NCBI RefSeq assembly: GCF_002113025.1
Contig: NZ_NEJH01000003.1
Location: forward strand, 62,001-126,000
Reading direction: 5' to 3'
DNA from: Pseudomonas sp. B28(2017)
GTDB taxonomy: Bacteria; Pseudomonadota; Gammaproteobacteria; Pseudomonadales; Pseudomonadaceae
Length of the DNA stretch: 64,000 nucleotides
Part shown: one piece after another, positions 37,188 through 49,941 of the stretch
How the letters are laid out: each line of letters begins with the position of its first letter
Position numbering within the stretch: the first letter of the stretch is position 1
Notes under the pieces: generated by a model
The model's database searches: none
What the model was told of the DNA's origin: nothing
Seen by the model: only the letters and a program-made list of their open reading frames with translations
Translations under genes and position numbers: made by a program

Positions 37188-37967
37188 ATGTCGATATTGC
37201 AGGCCATCAGAACCTTCCTCTTTTACCTGCTGCTGGGCACCAGTTCCTTGCTGTGGTGCAGCCTGAGCTTTTTTATCGCGCCGTTTCTGCCTTTCAAGGC
37301 ACGTTATCGCTTCATCAACGTGTACTGGTGCCGCTGCGCCTTGTGGCTGAGCAACGTGTTTCTGGGTATTCGCTACGAAGTGAAGGGTGCCGAGAACGTA
37401 CCGAAACAGCCTTGCGTCATTCAGTCGAACCACCAAAGCACGTGGGAGACTTTTTTTCTCTCCGCCTACTTCTCACCGCTGAGCCAGGTGCTCAAACGTG
37501 AGTTGCTCTATGTGCCGTTCTTCGGTTGGGCCATGGCCATGCTGCGACCGATCGCCATCGATCGCGACAACCCGAAAGCCGCGCTCAAGCATGTGGCGCA
37601 GAAAGGTGATGAGTTGCTCAAGGACAATGTCTGGGTGCTGATCTTCCCCGAAGGCACGCGCGTTCCTTACGGCACCATCGGAAAGTTCTCGCGCGGTGGC
37701 AGCGCATTGGCGGTCAACGCCGAATTGCCCGTACTGCCGATTGCGCACAACGCAGGCAAGTTCTGGCCGAAAAACGGTTGGGCGAAGAAGCAGGGTGTCA
37801 TCACTGTGATCATTGGCGCACCGATGTATGCCGAAGGCACAGGACCACGAGCCATTGCTGAATTGAACGACCGGGTCCAGGCGTGGAACGAACAGATGCA
37901 ACGGGAAATGGGCTCGCTGCCACCTGCTCCGCAAGCGCCGGTTTCAAACGATCAGGTGACTGTCTGA
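37188..37967 (+). CDS. PlsC-type 1-acylglycerol-3-phosphate acyltransferase
   Basis: This 259-residue membrane acyltransferase has two N-terminal hydrophobic segments (about residues 8-40) and the catalytic NHQSTWE (HX4E) near residue 88. The substrate-binding FPEGTR near residue 160 and a proline-rich tail are also present. It matches the enzyme at the same locus in P. aeruginosa, which to my recollection is a lysophosphatidic acid acyltransferase called LptA. I chose the ATG at 37188 since the longer frame from 37131 covers a non-conserved leader. An exact DnaA box (37973-37981) lies just after the stop. Confidence 0.9.
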   Translation: MSILQAIRTFLFYLLLGTSSLLWCSLSFFIAPFLPFKARYRFINVYWCRCALWLSNVFLGIRYEVKGAENVPKQPCVIQSNHQSTWETFFLSAYFSPLSQVLKRELLYVPFFGWAMAMLRPIAIDRDNPKAALKHVAQKGDELLKDNVWVLIFPEGTRVPYGTIGKFSRGGSALAVNAELPVLPIAHNAGKFWPKNGWAKKQGVITVIIGAPMYAEGTGPRAIAELNDRVQAWNEQMQREMGSLPPAPQAPVSNDQVTV

Positions 37968-38096
37968 GATTCTGTGGATAACCTGTGTACCACCTCATTG
38001 AAAATCGTCGTTATTTGCACGTAACCTTATGATTTTTATTAAAATTTATTTGAATTATAAAAACCATAAAAACGTGCATAAGTTTTTTTAGGACGT

Positions 38097-38126
38097 AAAA
38101 AAGCCGGCTGATATAGCCGGTTTTTT
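38097..38126. terminator. Bidirectional rho-independent terminator
   Basis: An A-run, a CCGGCT / AGCCGG stem with a five-base loop, and a TTTTTT run lie between the convergent acyltransferase and histidine kinase genes. The preceding bases 38015-38095 are strongly AT-rich. Confidence 0.9.
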
Positions 38127-38182
38127 ATGCTCGGAGCAATCGCAGACTACCGTCATGATCGAGCAACCTGGATCGTTCGCTT

Positions 38183-39721
38183 TCATTCCGTTAACAAAGG
38201 AAATTGCAGCCTGAATGTCGTGCCCAGCCCCACCTCGCTCCTGCACTCGATTCGCCCGCCGTGCCGATCCACAACGGCTTTGACCATCGACAATCCCAAT
38301 CCCACGCCATCGATGCCCTGGGCGGAAGAAAAGCGCCGATATTGGCTGAACAATTCGGGTAACTCCTCAGCGGCAATACCTTTGCCCTGATCGATGAGCT
38401 CGCAGATCAGCCAGCTGTCGTGTTGACTGACATGCAAACGGATACGAGTACCTGAAACACTGTACTTGATGGCATTTTCCAGCAGGTTGAACAACGCCCG
38501 GGTCAGCAGCGCCTGATCCGCCAGTACCAGACTTTCCTGTGCCTCCTCTTCTACTTGATGAACCAGTTCGATCTGTTTCAACTGCGCGATGGGCAGCGCC
38601 TGATCGAACACATCCAGCACCAGCATCGCAAACAGGCTCGGCTGAAACTGATAAGCCTCGGATTCGGCCCTCGCCAGCTGAACGAAACCGTCACTCATTT
38701 CCAGGGCCCGGCGTACCTGTAGCTCGATTTGATCAAAGAGTGGCGAATCACCGCCCACTTGATGACGATGGACATCGAGCAACGCAAGGATGGCCGAGTG
38801 GGGCGCCCGCAGGTCGTGAGACAGAAACCGCAACAGGACCGCGCGCTGCTCCTCCGCCTCGCGTTCAACACTCAAATCAGTCAGGTTCCATAGCCAGCCG
38901 ACCGGAACCTCACCATCTACCGGCAATAACTCGGCACGCTCCAGACGCAGGCTGCGCTCCTTGAGGTCGCGAAACTCCAGCAACGGCAATGTCGATAAAG
39001 ACGAACCCGGCTTGTGGCTCATATCCGGATAACCGAGCTGTTTGAGTCGTTCCAGTACATCATCGCCGACCAGATATCCACCAAACAGGTCACGGGCCTT
39101 GCGGTTGCCGAGCAGGATCTGCCCCTGGGGATCGCTGATCAACGTGGCCACCGGCAAGTATTCCAGGCCATCGGCGATGAATCGGTGGGTATCGCGGGTC
39201 AGGCTCATGGCTTGTTCCAGCGCCATGATTTGTTTCTGCAGACGGTCGCCACCGGAGTACTGGGCACGACGGCGCTCCGGAAACACTTTCGGCTCGCTGT
39301 CCAGCCGCGCCAATTCCCATCCGAAATAGGTCAGTACCACACTGAGGCGCCGCCAGTTCCAGATCAGATAGCCAAACAGCATCCCCAACACTGCAGGCGT
39401 CGGTGACCACCACCATTTCTTGAACTCCGCGAGTCCGGCACTGGTCAGCAACGTACACGCCATCCCCGTAAGCGTCAGCCAGAGCGCCAGGCGCGGACGC
39501 CACAGCAATAGCCCGAGTACGCACGTCACCAGACCAAGGGAAAGCAATGCGCTCAAGCCAGGGGATGCATCGTCCAGGTTAACTTGCGCGCGGTAGGACA
39601 GCAGTGTCGTCAGCGGCAACAGCACAAGACTTATCCACAACCACTCGCGCACCAATTGCCGAAACAATCGCTGTACCTGGCTTGGCTCGCGGCTTTCATG
39701 GCGTTGGTCAAACATGGCCAA
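38183..39721 (-). CDS. Membrane sensor histidine kinase
   Basis: This 512-residue kinase has about four hydrophobic segments in residues 28-125 with almost no periplasmic loop, then a coiled linker and a PAS-like domain (about 185-285). A HisKA domain follows with the phosphoacceptor H302 in FLSHDLRAPHSAI, and an HATPase domain (about 400-510) has N-box ENAIKYS, G1 DQGKGIA and G2 GLGLSMV. The H-box reads SHDLRAPHS instead of the common SHELRTPL. An exact DnaA box (39631-39639) lies near the 5' end. It is divergent from the adjacent response regulator gene, so they are probably partners. The signal is unknown. Confidence 0.88.
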   Translation of the reverse strand: MAMFDQRHESREPSQVQRLFRQLVREWLWISLVLLPLTTLLSYRAQVNLDDASPGLSALLSLGLVTCVLGLLLWRPRLALWLTLTGMACTLLTSAGLAEFKKWWWSPTPAVLGMLFGYLIWNWRRLSVVLTYFGWELARLDSEPKVFPERRRAQYSGGDRLQKQIMALEQAMSLTRDTHRFIADGLEYLPVATLISDPQGQILLGNRKARDLFGGYLVGDDVLERLKQLGYPDMSHKPGSSLSTLPLLEFRDLKERSLRLERAELLPVDGEVPVGWLWNLTDLSVEREAEEQRAVLLRFLSHDLRAPHSAILALLDVHRHQVGGDSPLFDQIELQVRRALEMSDGFVQLARAESEAYQFQPSLFAMLVLDVFDQALPIAQLKQIELVHQVEEEAQESLVLADQALLTRALFNLLENAIKYSVSGTRIRLHVSQHDSWLICELIDQGKGIAAEELPELFSQYRRFSSAQGIDGVGLGLSMVKAVVDRHGGRIECRSEVGLGTTFRLQFPLLTE

Positions 39722-39887
39722 CAGGGCAGGGCGGAGTGAATGATTTCATGGTTCCTGCGTCTAAGGTCTCGACTCAAGGAATCATAGCGGACGCCGCGAC
39801 CAACGGCGGGCCACTTGCTTTCACTGTGTCAATTGAGCCGCTATCGTCGATAAACAGCTGCCCAAGCGCGACAAGGAATCACTGTGT

Positions 39888-40604
39888 ATGCGCATTGCGA
39901 TTCTGGACGATGAGCCCGCCGAATTACGCCGGGTCGAACAAACCCTGCAACAGATGGCCGAAGCCGGGGAGCAGCCGTGGTCGCTGCACAGCTTCGAACG
40001 AACCGAGGAGCTGATGCGTCAACTGCGTCGGGAAACCTTCGACCTGCTGATCCTCGACTGGCAACTGCCCGACCTCACAGGGTTTTCATTGCTGCTATGG
40101 ACCCGCGAACACATGGAAGTGCCGCCTGCGACAATCATGCTCACCAGTCGTGACAGCGAAAGCGATATCGTTCAGGCCCTGAATGCCGGCGCCGATGACT
40201 ACGTCAGCAAACCGTTCCGCCCCAATGAACTGAAGGCCCGTGTTGGTGCGGTACTGCGCCGACATGGCCAGCAGCGCGCAGCTACCGAGGGATTAAGCTT
40301 CAATGATCTGGTTTTCGACGACGCCGAGCTGACCGTCACCCGCGACGGCAAACCGATCGTCATGACCGAACGCGAGTACCGCCTGGCGCATTGCCTGTTC
40401 AGCAACCTCGGTCGACCGCTATCGCGGGATTACCTGTACGAACGATTCTGGTCCCATGAAGAAATGTCGTCGTCACGACCGCTGGACACTCACATCTATC
40501 GCCTGCGCAACAAGCTTGGGCTGACGGCGGATCGCGGTTGGCAGTTGCTGACGATTTATGGGTATGGGTATCGGTTGGAGAGTGTGACGCCGGTGAGTGA
40601 GTGA
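39888..40604 (+). CDS. OmpR-family response regulator
   Basis: This 238-residue regulator has a receiver domain (residues 1-120) with the acidic pair D7-D8, phosphoacceptor D57 in LILDWQLPD, the switch threonine in MLTSRD and lysine in YVSKPF. A C-terminal winged-helix DNA-binding domain follows (about 140-235, ending in TIYGYGYRLE). It lies 166 bases from the divergent histidine kinase, which is presumably its partner. The intergenic region should contain both promoters and any autoregulatory site; no clear repeat was resolved there. Targets are unknown. Confidence 0.9.
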   Translation: MRIAILDDEPAELRRVEQTLQQMAEAGEQPWSLHSFERTEELMRQLRRETFDLLILDWQLPDLTGFSLLLWTREHMEVPPATIMLTSRDSESDIVQALNAGADDYVSKPFRPNELKARVGAVLRRHGQQRAATEGLSFNDLVFDDAELTVTRDGKPIVMTEREYRLAHCLFSNLGRPLSRDYLYERFWSHEEMSSSRPLDTHIYRLRNKLGLTADRGWQLLTIYGYGYRLESVTPVSE

Positions 40605-40616
40605 AACGCAGGCAAT

Positions 40617-40650
40617 AAAAAAGGCCAATGCAGATGCATTGGCCTTTTTG
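40617..40650. terminator. Bidirectional terminator between response regulator and gyrB
   Basis: An A-run, the stem GGCCAATGC / GCATTGGCC with loop AGAT, and a T-run lie between the response regulator stop and the convergent gyrB stop. Confidence 0.92.
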
Positions 40651-40666
40651 TTGGCGTCGACCGGGA

Positions 40667-44193
<3,527 letters not shown>

Positions 44194-44213
44194 CTAGCTT
44201 CTGCTGAGCATGA

Positions 44214-45317
44214 TTACAGACGCATCGGCATGACAACGTAGGCCGAGTCGTCGTTATCCGATTCCTGCACCAGTGCGCTGCTGTTGGAGTCGGACAGGAT
44301 CAGACGAACCTGCTCGGTGGTCATCACGCCCAGTACGTCGAGCAGGTAGCTCACGTTGAAGCCGATTTCCAGAGAGCCACCGTTGTATTCAACGCCCACT
44401 TCTTCTTCCGCTTCTTCCTGCTCCGGGTTGTTCGCCTGGATCTTCAACTGACCGCTGGCCAGTTGCAGACGGATACCACGGTACTTTTCGTTGGACAGAA
44501 TCGCGGTACGGCTGAACGCTTCGCGCAGAGCCTGGCGATCGCCAAGAACCAGCTTGTCGCCGCCTTTTGGCAGAACGCGTTCGTAGTCCGGGAATTTGCC
44601 GTCGACCAGCTTCGAGGTGAAGGTGAATTCACCAGTGGTGGCGCGGATGTGGTGCTGACCCAGTACGATGCTGACATTGCCGTCCGGCTCTGTGAGCAGG
44701 CGTGCCAGCTCGAGGATACCTTTGCGCGGCACGATGACCTGGTGACGATCCGGCTGGCCGATATCGGCCTGCATCGAGCACATGGCCAGACGGTGACCGT
44801 CGGTGGCGACGGCACGGATCACACCAGCAGAGACTTCCAGCAGCATGCCATTGAGGTAGTAACGCACGTCCTGCTGGGCCATGGCGAAGCTGGTGCGCTC
44901 AATCAGGCGACGCAGTTTGCTTTGCTCCAGGCTGCAGGTCAGCGAACCCGGGCCTTCTTCCACGGTGGGGAAATCGTTTGCCGGCAGTGTCGACAGGGTG
45001 AAGCGGCTACGACCGGCCTTGACCACGAGCTTCTGCTCATCGACCTTGATATCGATCAGCGCATCGTTCGGCAGGCTTTTGCAGATATCCATCAGCTTGC
45101 GCGCCGGCACGGTGATGGAACCCGGATCCGCCGGCTCTTCGAGTTGAACACGACCGACCAGCTCGACTTCCAGGTCGGTACCGGTCAGCGACAATTGCTG
45201 GCCTTCGACAACCAGCAGCACGTTGGAGAGCACCGGCAAGGTCTGTCGGCGCTCAACGACGCCTGCGACCAGTTGCAGGGGTTTCAACAGGGCTTCGCGT
45301 TGAATGGTGAAATGCAT
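44214..45317 (-). CDS. dnaN: DNA polymerase III beta subunit (sliding clamp)
   Basis: This 367-residue protein forms the dimeric ring that tethers polymerase III and other clamp-binding proteins to DNA. Three repeated clamp domains of about 120 residues each can be followed, and the C-terminus YVVMPMRL forms the conserved edge of the peptide-binding pocket. The ATG is preceded by AAGGGA. It sits 39 bases after dnaA and 20 bases before recF on the same strand, the standard operon order. Nothing unusual was seen. Confidence 0.98.
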   Translation of the reverse strand: MHFTIQREALLKPLQLVAGVVERRQTLPVLSNVLLVVEGQQLSLTGTDLEVELVGRVQLEEPADPGSITVPARKLMDICKSLPNDALIDIKVDEQKLVVKAGRSRFTLSTLPANDFPTVEEGPGSLTCSLEQSKLRRLIERTSFAMAQQDVRYYLNGMLLEVSAGVIRAVATDGHRLAMCSMQADIGQPDRHQVIVPRKGILELARLLTEPDGNVSIVLGQHHIRATTGEFTFTSKLVDGKFPDYERVLPKGGDKLVLGDRQALREAFSRTAILSNEKYRGIRLQLASGQLKIQANNPEQEEAEEEVGVEYNGGSLEIGFNVSYLLDVLGVMTTEQVRLILSDSNSSALVQESDNDDSAYVVMPMRL

Positions 45318-45356
45318 GGTCTAGTCCCTTGCCTTAATTAGCTGCGCTGGTGTTCA

Positions 45357-46880
45357 TCAAGTGGTCAGCGTACGCAGCAGGTTCTTGTAGTCCTCGCGGA
45401 TGTCCGCGTCGGATTCCTTAAGTTCGTTGATCTTGCGGCATGCGTGCAAAACCGTCGTATGGTCGCGACCGCCAAACACATCACCGATTTCCGGCAAGCT
45501 GTGGTTGGTCAGTTCCTTGGACAACGCCATGGCGACCTGACGCGGACGAGCGACCGAACGCGAACGGCGTTTGGACAGCAAGTCGGAGATCTTGATCTTG
45601 TAGTACTCGGCGACAGTGCGCTGAATGTTATCCACAGAGACCAGTTTATCCTGCAACGCCAACAAGTCCTTCAGGGATTCGCGAATCAGCTCGATGGTGA
45701 TATCGCGGCCCATGAAGTGCGAGTGGGCGATCACGCGTTTGAGCGCACCTTCCAGCTCACGGACGTTGGAGCGAATACGTTGGGCAATGAAGAACGCGGC
45801 GTCGTGAGGCAGCTCGACTTTGGCCTGATCGGCCTTTTTCATCAGGATTGCCACGCGGGTTTCCAGCTCCGGAGGCTCGACCGCTACGGTCAGGCCCCAG
45901 CCAAAGCGGGATTTGAGGCGTTCTTCAAGGCCTTCGATTTCTTTCGGGTAGCGGTCACTGGTGAGAATGACCTGCTGACCACCTTCGAGCAGGGCGTTGA
46001 AGGTGTGGAAAAACTCTTCCTGGGAACGCTCCTTGCGGGCGAAGAACTGAATGTCATCGATCAGCAAAGCATCCACTGAACGGTAGAAGCGCTTGAACTC
46101 GTTGATCGCATTCAGTTGCAGGGCCTTGACCATGTCCGCCACGAAACGCTCGGAATGCAGGTACACGACCTTGGCATTCGGGTTCTTCTTTAACAGGTGG
46201 TTACCCACTGCGTGCATCAAGTGGGTTTTACCCAGGCCGACGCCTCCATAAAGGAAGAGAGGGTTGTAACCGTGCTTGGGGTTGTCTGCCACCTGCCAGG
46301 CGGCGGCGCGCGCCAACTGGTTGGATTTACCCTCAACGAAATTCTCGAAGGTAAAGGTGCGGTTCAGGTAACTGGTGTGCTTGAGCGCACCTTCGACCTG
46401 CACGGTACGTTGCTCGGCACGAACCGGAGCCTGTTGCGAACTGGCGCCGGCCATCGGGTCGAAGCTGTCACGGGAAGGTTCTTCCTCGGTGACCTCTGCC
46501 ACTTTTTGCGTGGCACGCTTGGTCGAAGCCGCGGCAGGTGCTGGCGGCGGCGGGCTGGCGGGCGCTTGAGTAGCCTGGGCCTGGGAAGCCGCGGCAGCCA
46601 GGGGAGCGTTTGGCGCGGCACGGGGTGCCGAACTGCGTTTGCTGCCTATTAATAAGGAAAGCGCAGGCGCCATGCCATTGCCGTGCTCGTCGAGCAATTC
46701 GAGAACACGCCCCAGGTACTTTTCGTTGACCCAGTCCAGAACAAAACGATTGGGTGCATACACACGCAACTCGTCGCCTTCGGCTTCGACCTGTAGTGGA
46801 CGGATCCAAGTGTTGAATTGTTGGGCAGGCAGCTCATCGCGCAGAAGCTCCACGCACTGCTGCCAAAGTTCCACTGACAC
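45357..46880 (-). CDS. dnaA: Chromosomal replication initiator DnaA
   Basis: This 507-residue initiator binds DnaA boxes and melts the origin. Domain I is at the N-terminus ([15 protein letters not shown]), then a long Ala/Pro-rich linker (about residues 85-165), the AAA+ domain with Walker [10 protein letters not shown] near residue 214 and Walker [11 protein letters not shown]. Domain IV carries the signature [36 protein letters not shown]. The start is GTG, six bases after AGGGGA. An exact DnaA box lies inside the gene (45628-45636) and another just upstream (46948-46956), where it could mediate autoregulation. Confidence 0.98.
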   Translation of the reverse strand: MSVELWQQCVELLRDELPAQQFNTWIRPLQVEAEGDELRVYAPNRFVLDWVNEKYLGRVLELLDEHGNGMAPALSLLIGSKRSSAPRAAPNAPLAAAASQAQATQAPASPPPPAPAAASTKRATQKVAEVTEEEPSRDSFDPMAGASSQQAPVRAEQRTVQVEGALKHTSYLNRTFTFENFVEGKSNQLARAAAWQVADNPKHGYNPLFLYGGVGLGKTHLMHAVGNHLLKKNPNAKVVYLHSERFVADMVKALQLNAINEFKRFYRSVDALLIDDIQFFARKERSQEEFFHTFNALLEGGQQVILTSDRYPKEIEGLEERLKSRFGWGLTVAVEPPELETRVAILMKKADQAKVELPHDAAFFIAQRIRSNVRELEGALKRVIAHSHFMGRDITIELIRESLKDLLALQDKLVSVDNIQRTVAEYYKIKISDLLSKRRSRSVARPRQVAMALSKELTNHSLPEIGDVFGGRDHTTVLHACRKINELKESDADIREDYKNLLRTLTT

Positions 46881-46925
46881 GGATATCCCCTAAGTTGAAA
46901 GCCGGTGAGGCAAAAACAAGCGGCC

Positions 46926-46956
46926 ATTGTAACGACCAGACGCCGACTTATCCACA
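46926..46956 (-). promoter_or_regulatory. Candidate dnaA promoter -10 with overlapping DnaA box
   Basis: Reading leftwards, TACAAT (46931-46926) lies about 45 bases before the dnaA GTG. The exact DnaA box at 46948-46956 falls where the -35 element would be, and no good -35 hexamer is seen. This suggests DnaA autoregulation; it is inference. Confidence 0.5.
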
Positions 46957-47356
46957 CGAAGGTGGTTCATCGACCAAGAAGAATCGCCCATTTATACGCA
47001 AAAAAGACGACCAGTGGTCTGTGCATAAGCTCTGTGGATAACCGGGGTTAAGGTCATTGCACAAATGGGGGCGAAACTCGGTGGATAACCAGCCTGTGGA
47101 TAAACCGCCCCTCCGCACACAGGTTATCCGACAGCGCAACACAGGCTGAACACCGTTTTCCACTGTAGTTGTCATTCTCTGTACATCAGGTAAAACAAGG
47201 GCTTAAATGACTTATCCACAGATGGGAGAGTGCCTAGCTTTTATAAGCTTTACAGAAAAGCTTTAAATACTTTCCTTTCTTATTTTTATATTTGCCGACG
47301 GTTCGTTCAGCGCAAAACCTCTGGAGATCTATTTATAAGGAAACGCTGGTTGGAAA

Positions 47357-47385
47357 TTGACCTGAGGGCTTGCTTTCTCTAGAAT
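47357..47385 (+). promoter_or_regulatory. rpmH promoter, near-consensus sigma70
   Basis: TTGACC (47357-47362) and TAGAAT (47380-47385) are separated by 17 bases and lie about 60 bases before the rpmH ATG. The leader contains a small GC-rich hairpin near 47401-47421. Confidence 0.8.
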
Positions 47386-47446
47386 CCCCGGTCTCTTAAA
47401 ACGGGGGCCATTCCGGCCCGTTGTGGACGAATCAGGTAACACGACA

Positions 47447-47581
47447 ATGAAACGTACTTTCCAACCAAGCACTATCAAACGCGCTCGTACCCACGGTTTC
47501 CGTGCTCGCATGGCTACCAAGAACGGTCGTGCCGTCCTGTCGCGTCGTCGCGCCAAAGGTCGTGCGCGTCTGGCAGTTTGA
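47447..47581 (+). CDS. rpmH: 50S ribosomal protein L34
   Basis: This 44-residue, strongly basic ribosomal protein reads [17 protein letters not shown] at its start and ends KGRARLAV, an almost invariant family sequence. It is the first gene of the rightward rpmH-rnpA-yidD-yidC set. A near-consensus promoter lies inside the origin region upstream. An alternative frame overlapping its second half is open and continues into rnpA, but rpmH itself is certain. A weak CAGGT is the only ribosome-site-like sequence before the ATG. Confidence 0.98.
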   Translation: MKRTFQPSTIKRARTHGFRARMATKNGRAVLSRRRAKGRARLAV

Positions 47582-47597
47582 TAATCCGGCACTGGAG

Positions 47598-47999
47598 GTG
47601 AGTCAGGACTTCAGTCGGGAAAAGCGTCTGCTTACCCCCCGGCATTTCAAGGCAGTCTTTGACTCCCCTACCGGCAAGGTTCCGGGGAAAAATCTCCTGC
47701 TCCTTGCGCGCAACAACGATCTTGATCACCCCCGTCTCGGGTTGGTTATCGGGAAAAAGAGCGTAAAGCTCTCCGTCGAGCGCAATCGCCTCAAACGTCT
47801 GATGCGCGAATCGTTTCGCCTGAACCAGGATTCACTGGTCGGTTGGGACATTGTTATCGTCGCGCGCAAAGGTTTGGGTGACGTAGAAAACCCCGAATTG
47901 ATTCAGCATTTCGGCAAGCTCTGGAAACGCCTGGCTCGCAATTCGCCAGTACCAGCAGTCAAAACCGAAACTGTAGGGGTAGACAGCCCAGATGCGTAA
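47598..47999 (+). CDS. rnpA: Ribonuclease P protein component
   Basis: This basic protein of about 133 residues binds RNase P RNA for 5' maturation of tRNA. The RNR motif region [16 protein letters not shown] is near residue 58 and [16 protein letters not shown] is at the start. I place the start at the GTG at 47598, which gives the family N-terminus [10 protein letters not shown]. The only ribosome-site-like sequence, GGAG, directly touches that codon, which is unusually close; coupling to rpmH, which ends 16 bases before, may compensate. An open frame extends upstream into rpmH (to 47502). The stop overlaps the start of yidD. Confidence 0.93.
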   Translation: MSQDFSREKRLLTPRHFKAVFDSPTGKVPGKNLLLLARNNDLDHPRLGLVIGKKSVKLSVERNRLKRLMRESFRLNQDSLVGWDIVIVARKGLGDVENPELIQHFGKLWKRLARNSPVPAVKTETVGVDSPDA

Positions 48000-48237
48000 A
48001 CTGGCACTCGTTCCGATCCAGTTTTATCGCTATGCCATTAGTCCCCTGATGGCCAGTCACTGTCGTTTCTACCCCAGTTGTTCCTGCTACGCGTTAGAAG
48101 CCATCGAAAATCATGGCCTTCTTCGCGGTGGCTGGCTGACCTTTCGTCGTTTAGGTCGCTGTCATCCGTGGAATCCCGGTGGTTATGACCCGGTTCCACC
48201 TATCCCTACCTCCCGTTCTTCTTCGATGGCCGAGTAA
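47992..48237 (+). CDS. yidD: Membrane protein insertion efficiency factor YidD
   Basis: This 81-residue protein has the conserved cysteine-rich segment [20 protein letters not shown] and the downstream [22 protein letters not shown] of the YidD family. It is a small, membrane-associated protein with an amphipathic N-terminus that assists YidC-dependent insertion. Its ATG overlaps the end of rnpA by eight bases and its stop lies two bases before yidC, so all are translated as a coupled string. Family and context are standard. Confidence 0.95.
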   Translation: MRKLALVPIQFYRYAISPLMASHCRFYPSCSCYALEAIENHGLLRGGWLTFRRLGRCHPWNPGGYDPVPPIPTSRSSSMAE

Positions 48238-48239
48238 TC

Positions 48240-49919
48240 ATGGATATCAAACGCACGATCCTGATCGTCGCCCTGGCAATCGTGTCCTACGTTATGGTTC
48301 TTAAATGGAACCAGGACTATGGCCAGGCTGCCCTGCCGACTCAGAATGTTGCCACCAATACGACTGCATCGGGCCTGCCGGATACGGCATCTGGCTCCAA
48401 CGCTTCCGCCAGTGACGACATTCCACGTGCTGCAAGCGACACCAGCGCACCTGCCGAAACGCCGGTAGCTGTGAGCAAGGACCTCATCCAGATCAAAACG
48501 GATGTACTGGACCTGGCTATCGACCCGCAAGGTGGCGATGTTGCCCAACTGACCCTGCCGCTGTATCCGCGTCGTCAGGATCACCCGGAAATTCCGTTCC
48601 AGCTGTTCGATAACGGCGGCGAACGTACTTATCTGGCGCAAAGCGGCCTGATCGGCACCAACGGTCCGGATGCCAATCCGGCCGGTCGTCCGGTTTACTC
48701 CGCGGAGAAGAAGGTTTATCAACTGGCTGACGGTCAGGACCAATTGGTCGTAGACCTGAAGTTCAGCAAGGACGGCGTCAACTACATCAAGCGTTTCACC
48801 CTGAAACGCGGCCTGTACGACGTAACCGTTTCCTACCTGATCGACAACCAGAGCGCCCAGCCCTGGACTGGTGCGATGTTTGCCCAGTTGAAACGTGACG
48901 CCAGCGCCGATCCTTCGTCAACCACGGCTACCGGCACCGCGACTTACCTGGGCGCGGCCCTGTGGACAAGTTCCGAGCCGTACAAGAAAGTGTCCATGAA
49001 GGACATGGACAAGGCACCGCTCAAGGAAACCGTCACTGGCGGTTGGGTTGCCTGGTTGCAGCACTACTTCGTGACCGCATGGATTCCGGCCAAGGGCGAA
49101 AACAACATCGTCCAGACCCGTAAAGACAGCAAAGGCAACTACATCATCGGCTACACCGGCCCATCAATGAGTGTTGCGCCAGGTGCCAAGGCCGAGACCA
49201 GCGCTGTTCTGTACGCCGGTCCGAAAAGCCAGGCCGTGCTGAAACAGTTATCCCCAGGTCTGGAACTGACGGTCGACTACGGCATTCTGTGGTTTATCGC
49301 CCAACCGATCTTCTGGTTGCTGCAACACATCCACGCCATTGTGGGTAACTGGGGCTGGTCGATCATCTTCCTGACCATGCTGATCAAAGGGATCTTCTTC
49401 CCGCTGTCGGCTGCCAGCTACAAATCCATGGCGCGCATGCGTGCAGTGGCACCGAAACTGGCCGCGCTGAAAGAGCAACATGGCGATGACCGGCAGAAAA
49501 TGTCGCAAGCCATGATGGAGCTGTACAAGAAAGAGAAGATCAATCCGCTGGGCGGTTGCTTGCCAATCCTTGTGCAGATGCCGGTTTTCCTCTCGCTGTA
49601 CTGGGTTCTGCTGGAAAGCGTCGAGATGCGTCAGGCGCCGTTCATGCTGTGGATTACTGACCTGTCGATCAAGGATCCGTTCTTCATTCTGCCGATCATC
49701 ATGGGTGCAACCATGTTCATCCAGCAGCAGCTGAACCCGACTCCACCGGATCCGATGCAGGCCAAGGTAATGAAGCTGATGCCAATCATCTTCACCTTCT
49801 TCTTCCTGTGGTTCCCGGCGGGTCTGGTGCTGTACTGGGTAGTGAACAACTGCCTGTCGATCGCCCAACAGTGGTACATCACACGTAAGATCGAAGCGGC
49901 TACCAAAGCAGCTGCCTGA
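48240..49919 (+). CDS. yidC: Membrane protein insertase YidC
   Basis: This 559-residue inner-membrane insertase folds and inserts membrane proteins, including ATP synthase subunits encoded further right. It has an N-terminal signal anchor (about residues 6-24), a low-complexity Ala/Ser/Thr linker and a large periplasmic P1 domain (about 60-350). The conserved C-terminal five-helix core contains WGWSIIFLTMLIKGIFFPL and NPLGGCLPILVQMPVFLSLYWVL. The length is usual for Gram-negative YidC. A terminator hairpin and an exact DnaA box (49927-49935) follow the stop. Confidence 0.97.
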   Translation: MDIKRTILIVALAIVSYVMVLKWNQDYGQAALPTQNVATNTTASGLPDTASGSNASASDDIPRAASDTSAPAETPVAVSKDLIQIKTDVLDLAIDPQGGDVAQLTLPLYPRRQDHPEIPFQLFDNGGERTYLAQSGLIGTNGPDANPAGRPVYSAEKKVYQLADGQDQLVVDLKFSKDGVNYIKRFTLKRGLYDVTVSYLIDNQSAQPWTGAMFAQLKRDASADPSSTTATGTATYLGAALWTSSEPYKKVSMKDMDKAPLKETVTGGWVAWLQHYFVTAWIPAKGENNIVQTRKDSKGNYIIGYTGPSMSVAPGAKAETSAVLYAGPKSQAVLKQLSPGLELTVDYGILWFIAQPIFWLLQHIHAIVGNWGWSIIFLTMLIKGIFFPLSAASYKSMARMRAVAPKLAALKEQHGDDRQKMSQAMMELYKKEKINPLGGCLPILVQMPVFLSLYWVLLESVEMRQAPFMLWITDLSIKDPFFILPIIMGATMFIQQQLNPTPPDPMQAKVMKLMPIIFTFFFLWFPAGLVLYWVVNNCLSIAQQWYITRKIEAATKAAA

Positions 49920-49941
49920 TTTACACTGTGGATAACCACTC

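Larger units (their letters stand above)
46881..47446. other. oriC: Probable chromosomal replication origin oriC (dnaA-rpmH intergenic region)
   Basis: This 566-base gap contains four exact DnaA boxes: TTATCCACA at 46948 and 47212, and TGTGGATAA at 47033 and 47095. Single-mismatch boxes are at 47020 and 47080. They are followed by a strongly AT-rich block (about 47235-47300) suited to unwinding, and by GATCTATTTATAA at 47326, close to the GATCT 13-mers of enterobacterial origins. The rpmH promoter occupies the right end. This is the known position of oriC in Pseudomonas. Confidence 0.93.

Noticed and set aside
48420..48435. TTCCACGTG resembling a third parS in yidC
   Set aside because: Only a half site; the right arm reads CTGC in place of GAAC, so the palindrome is broken.
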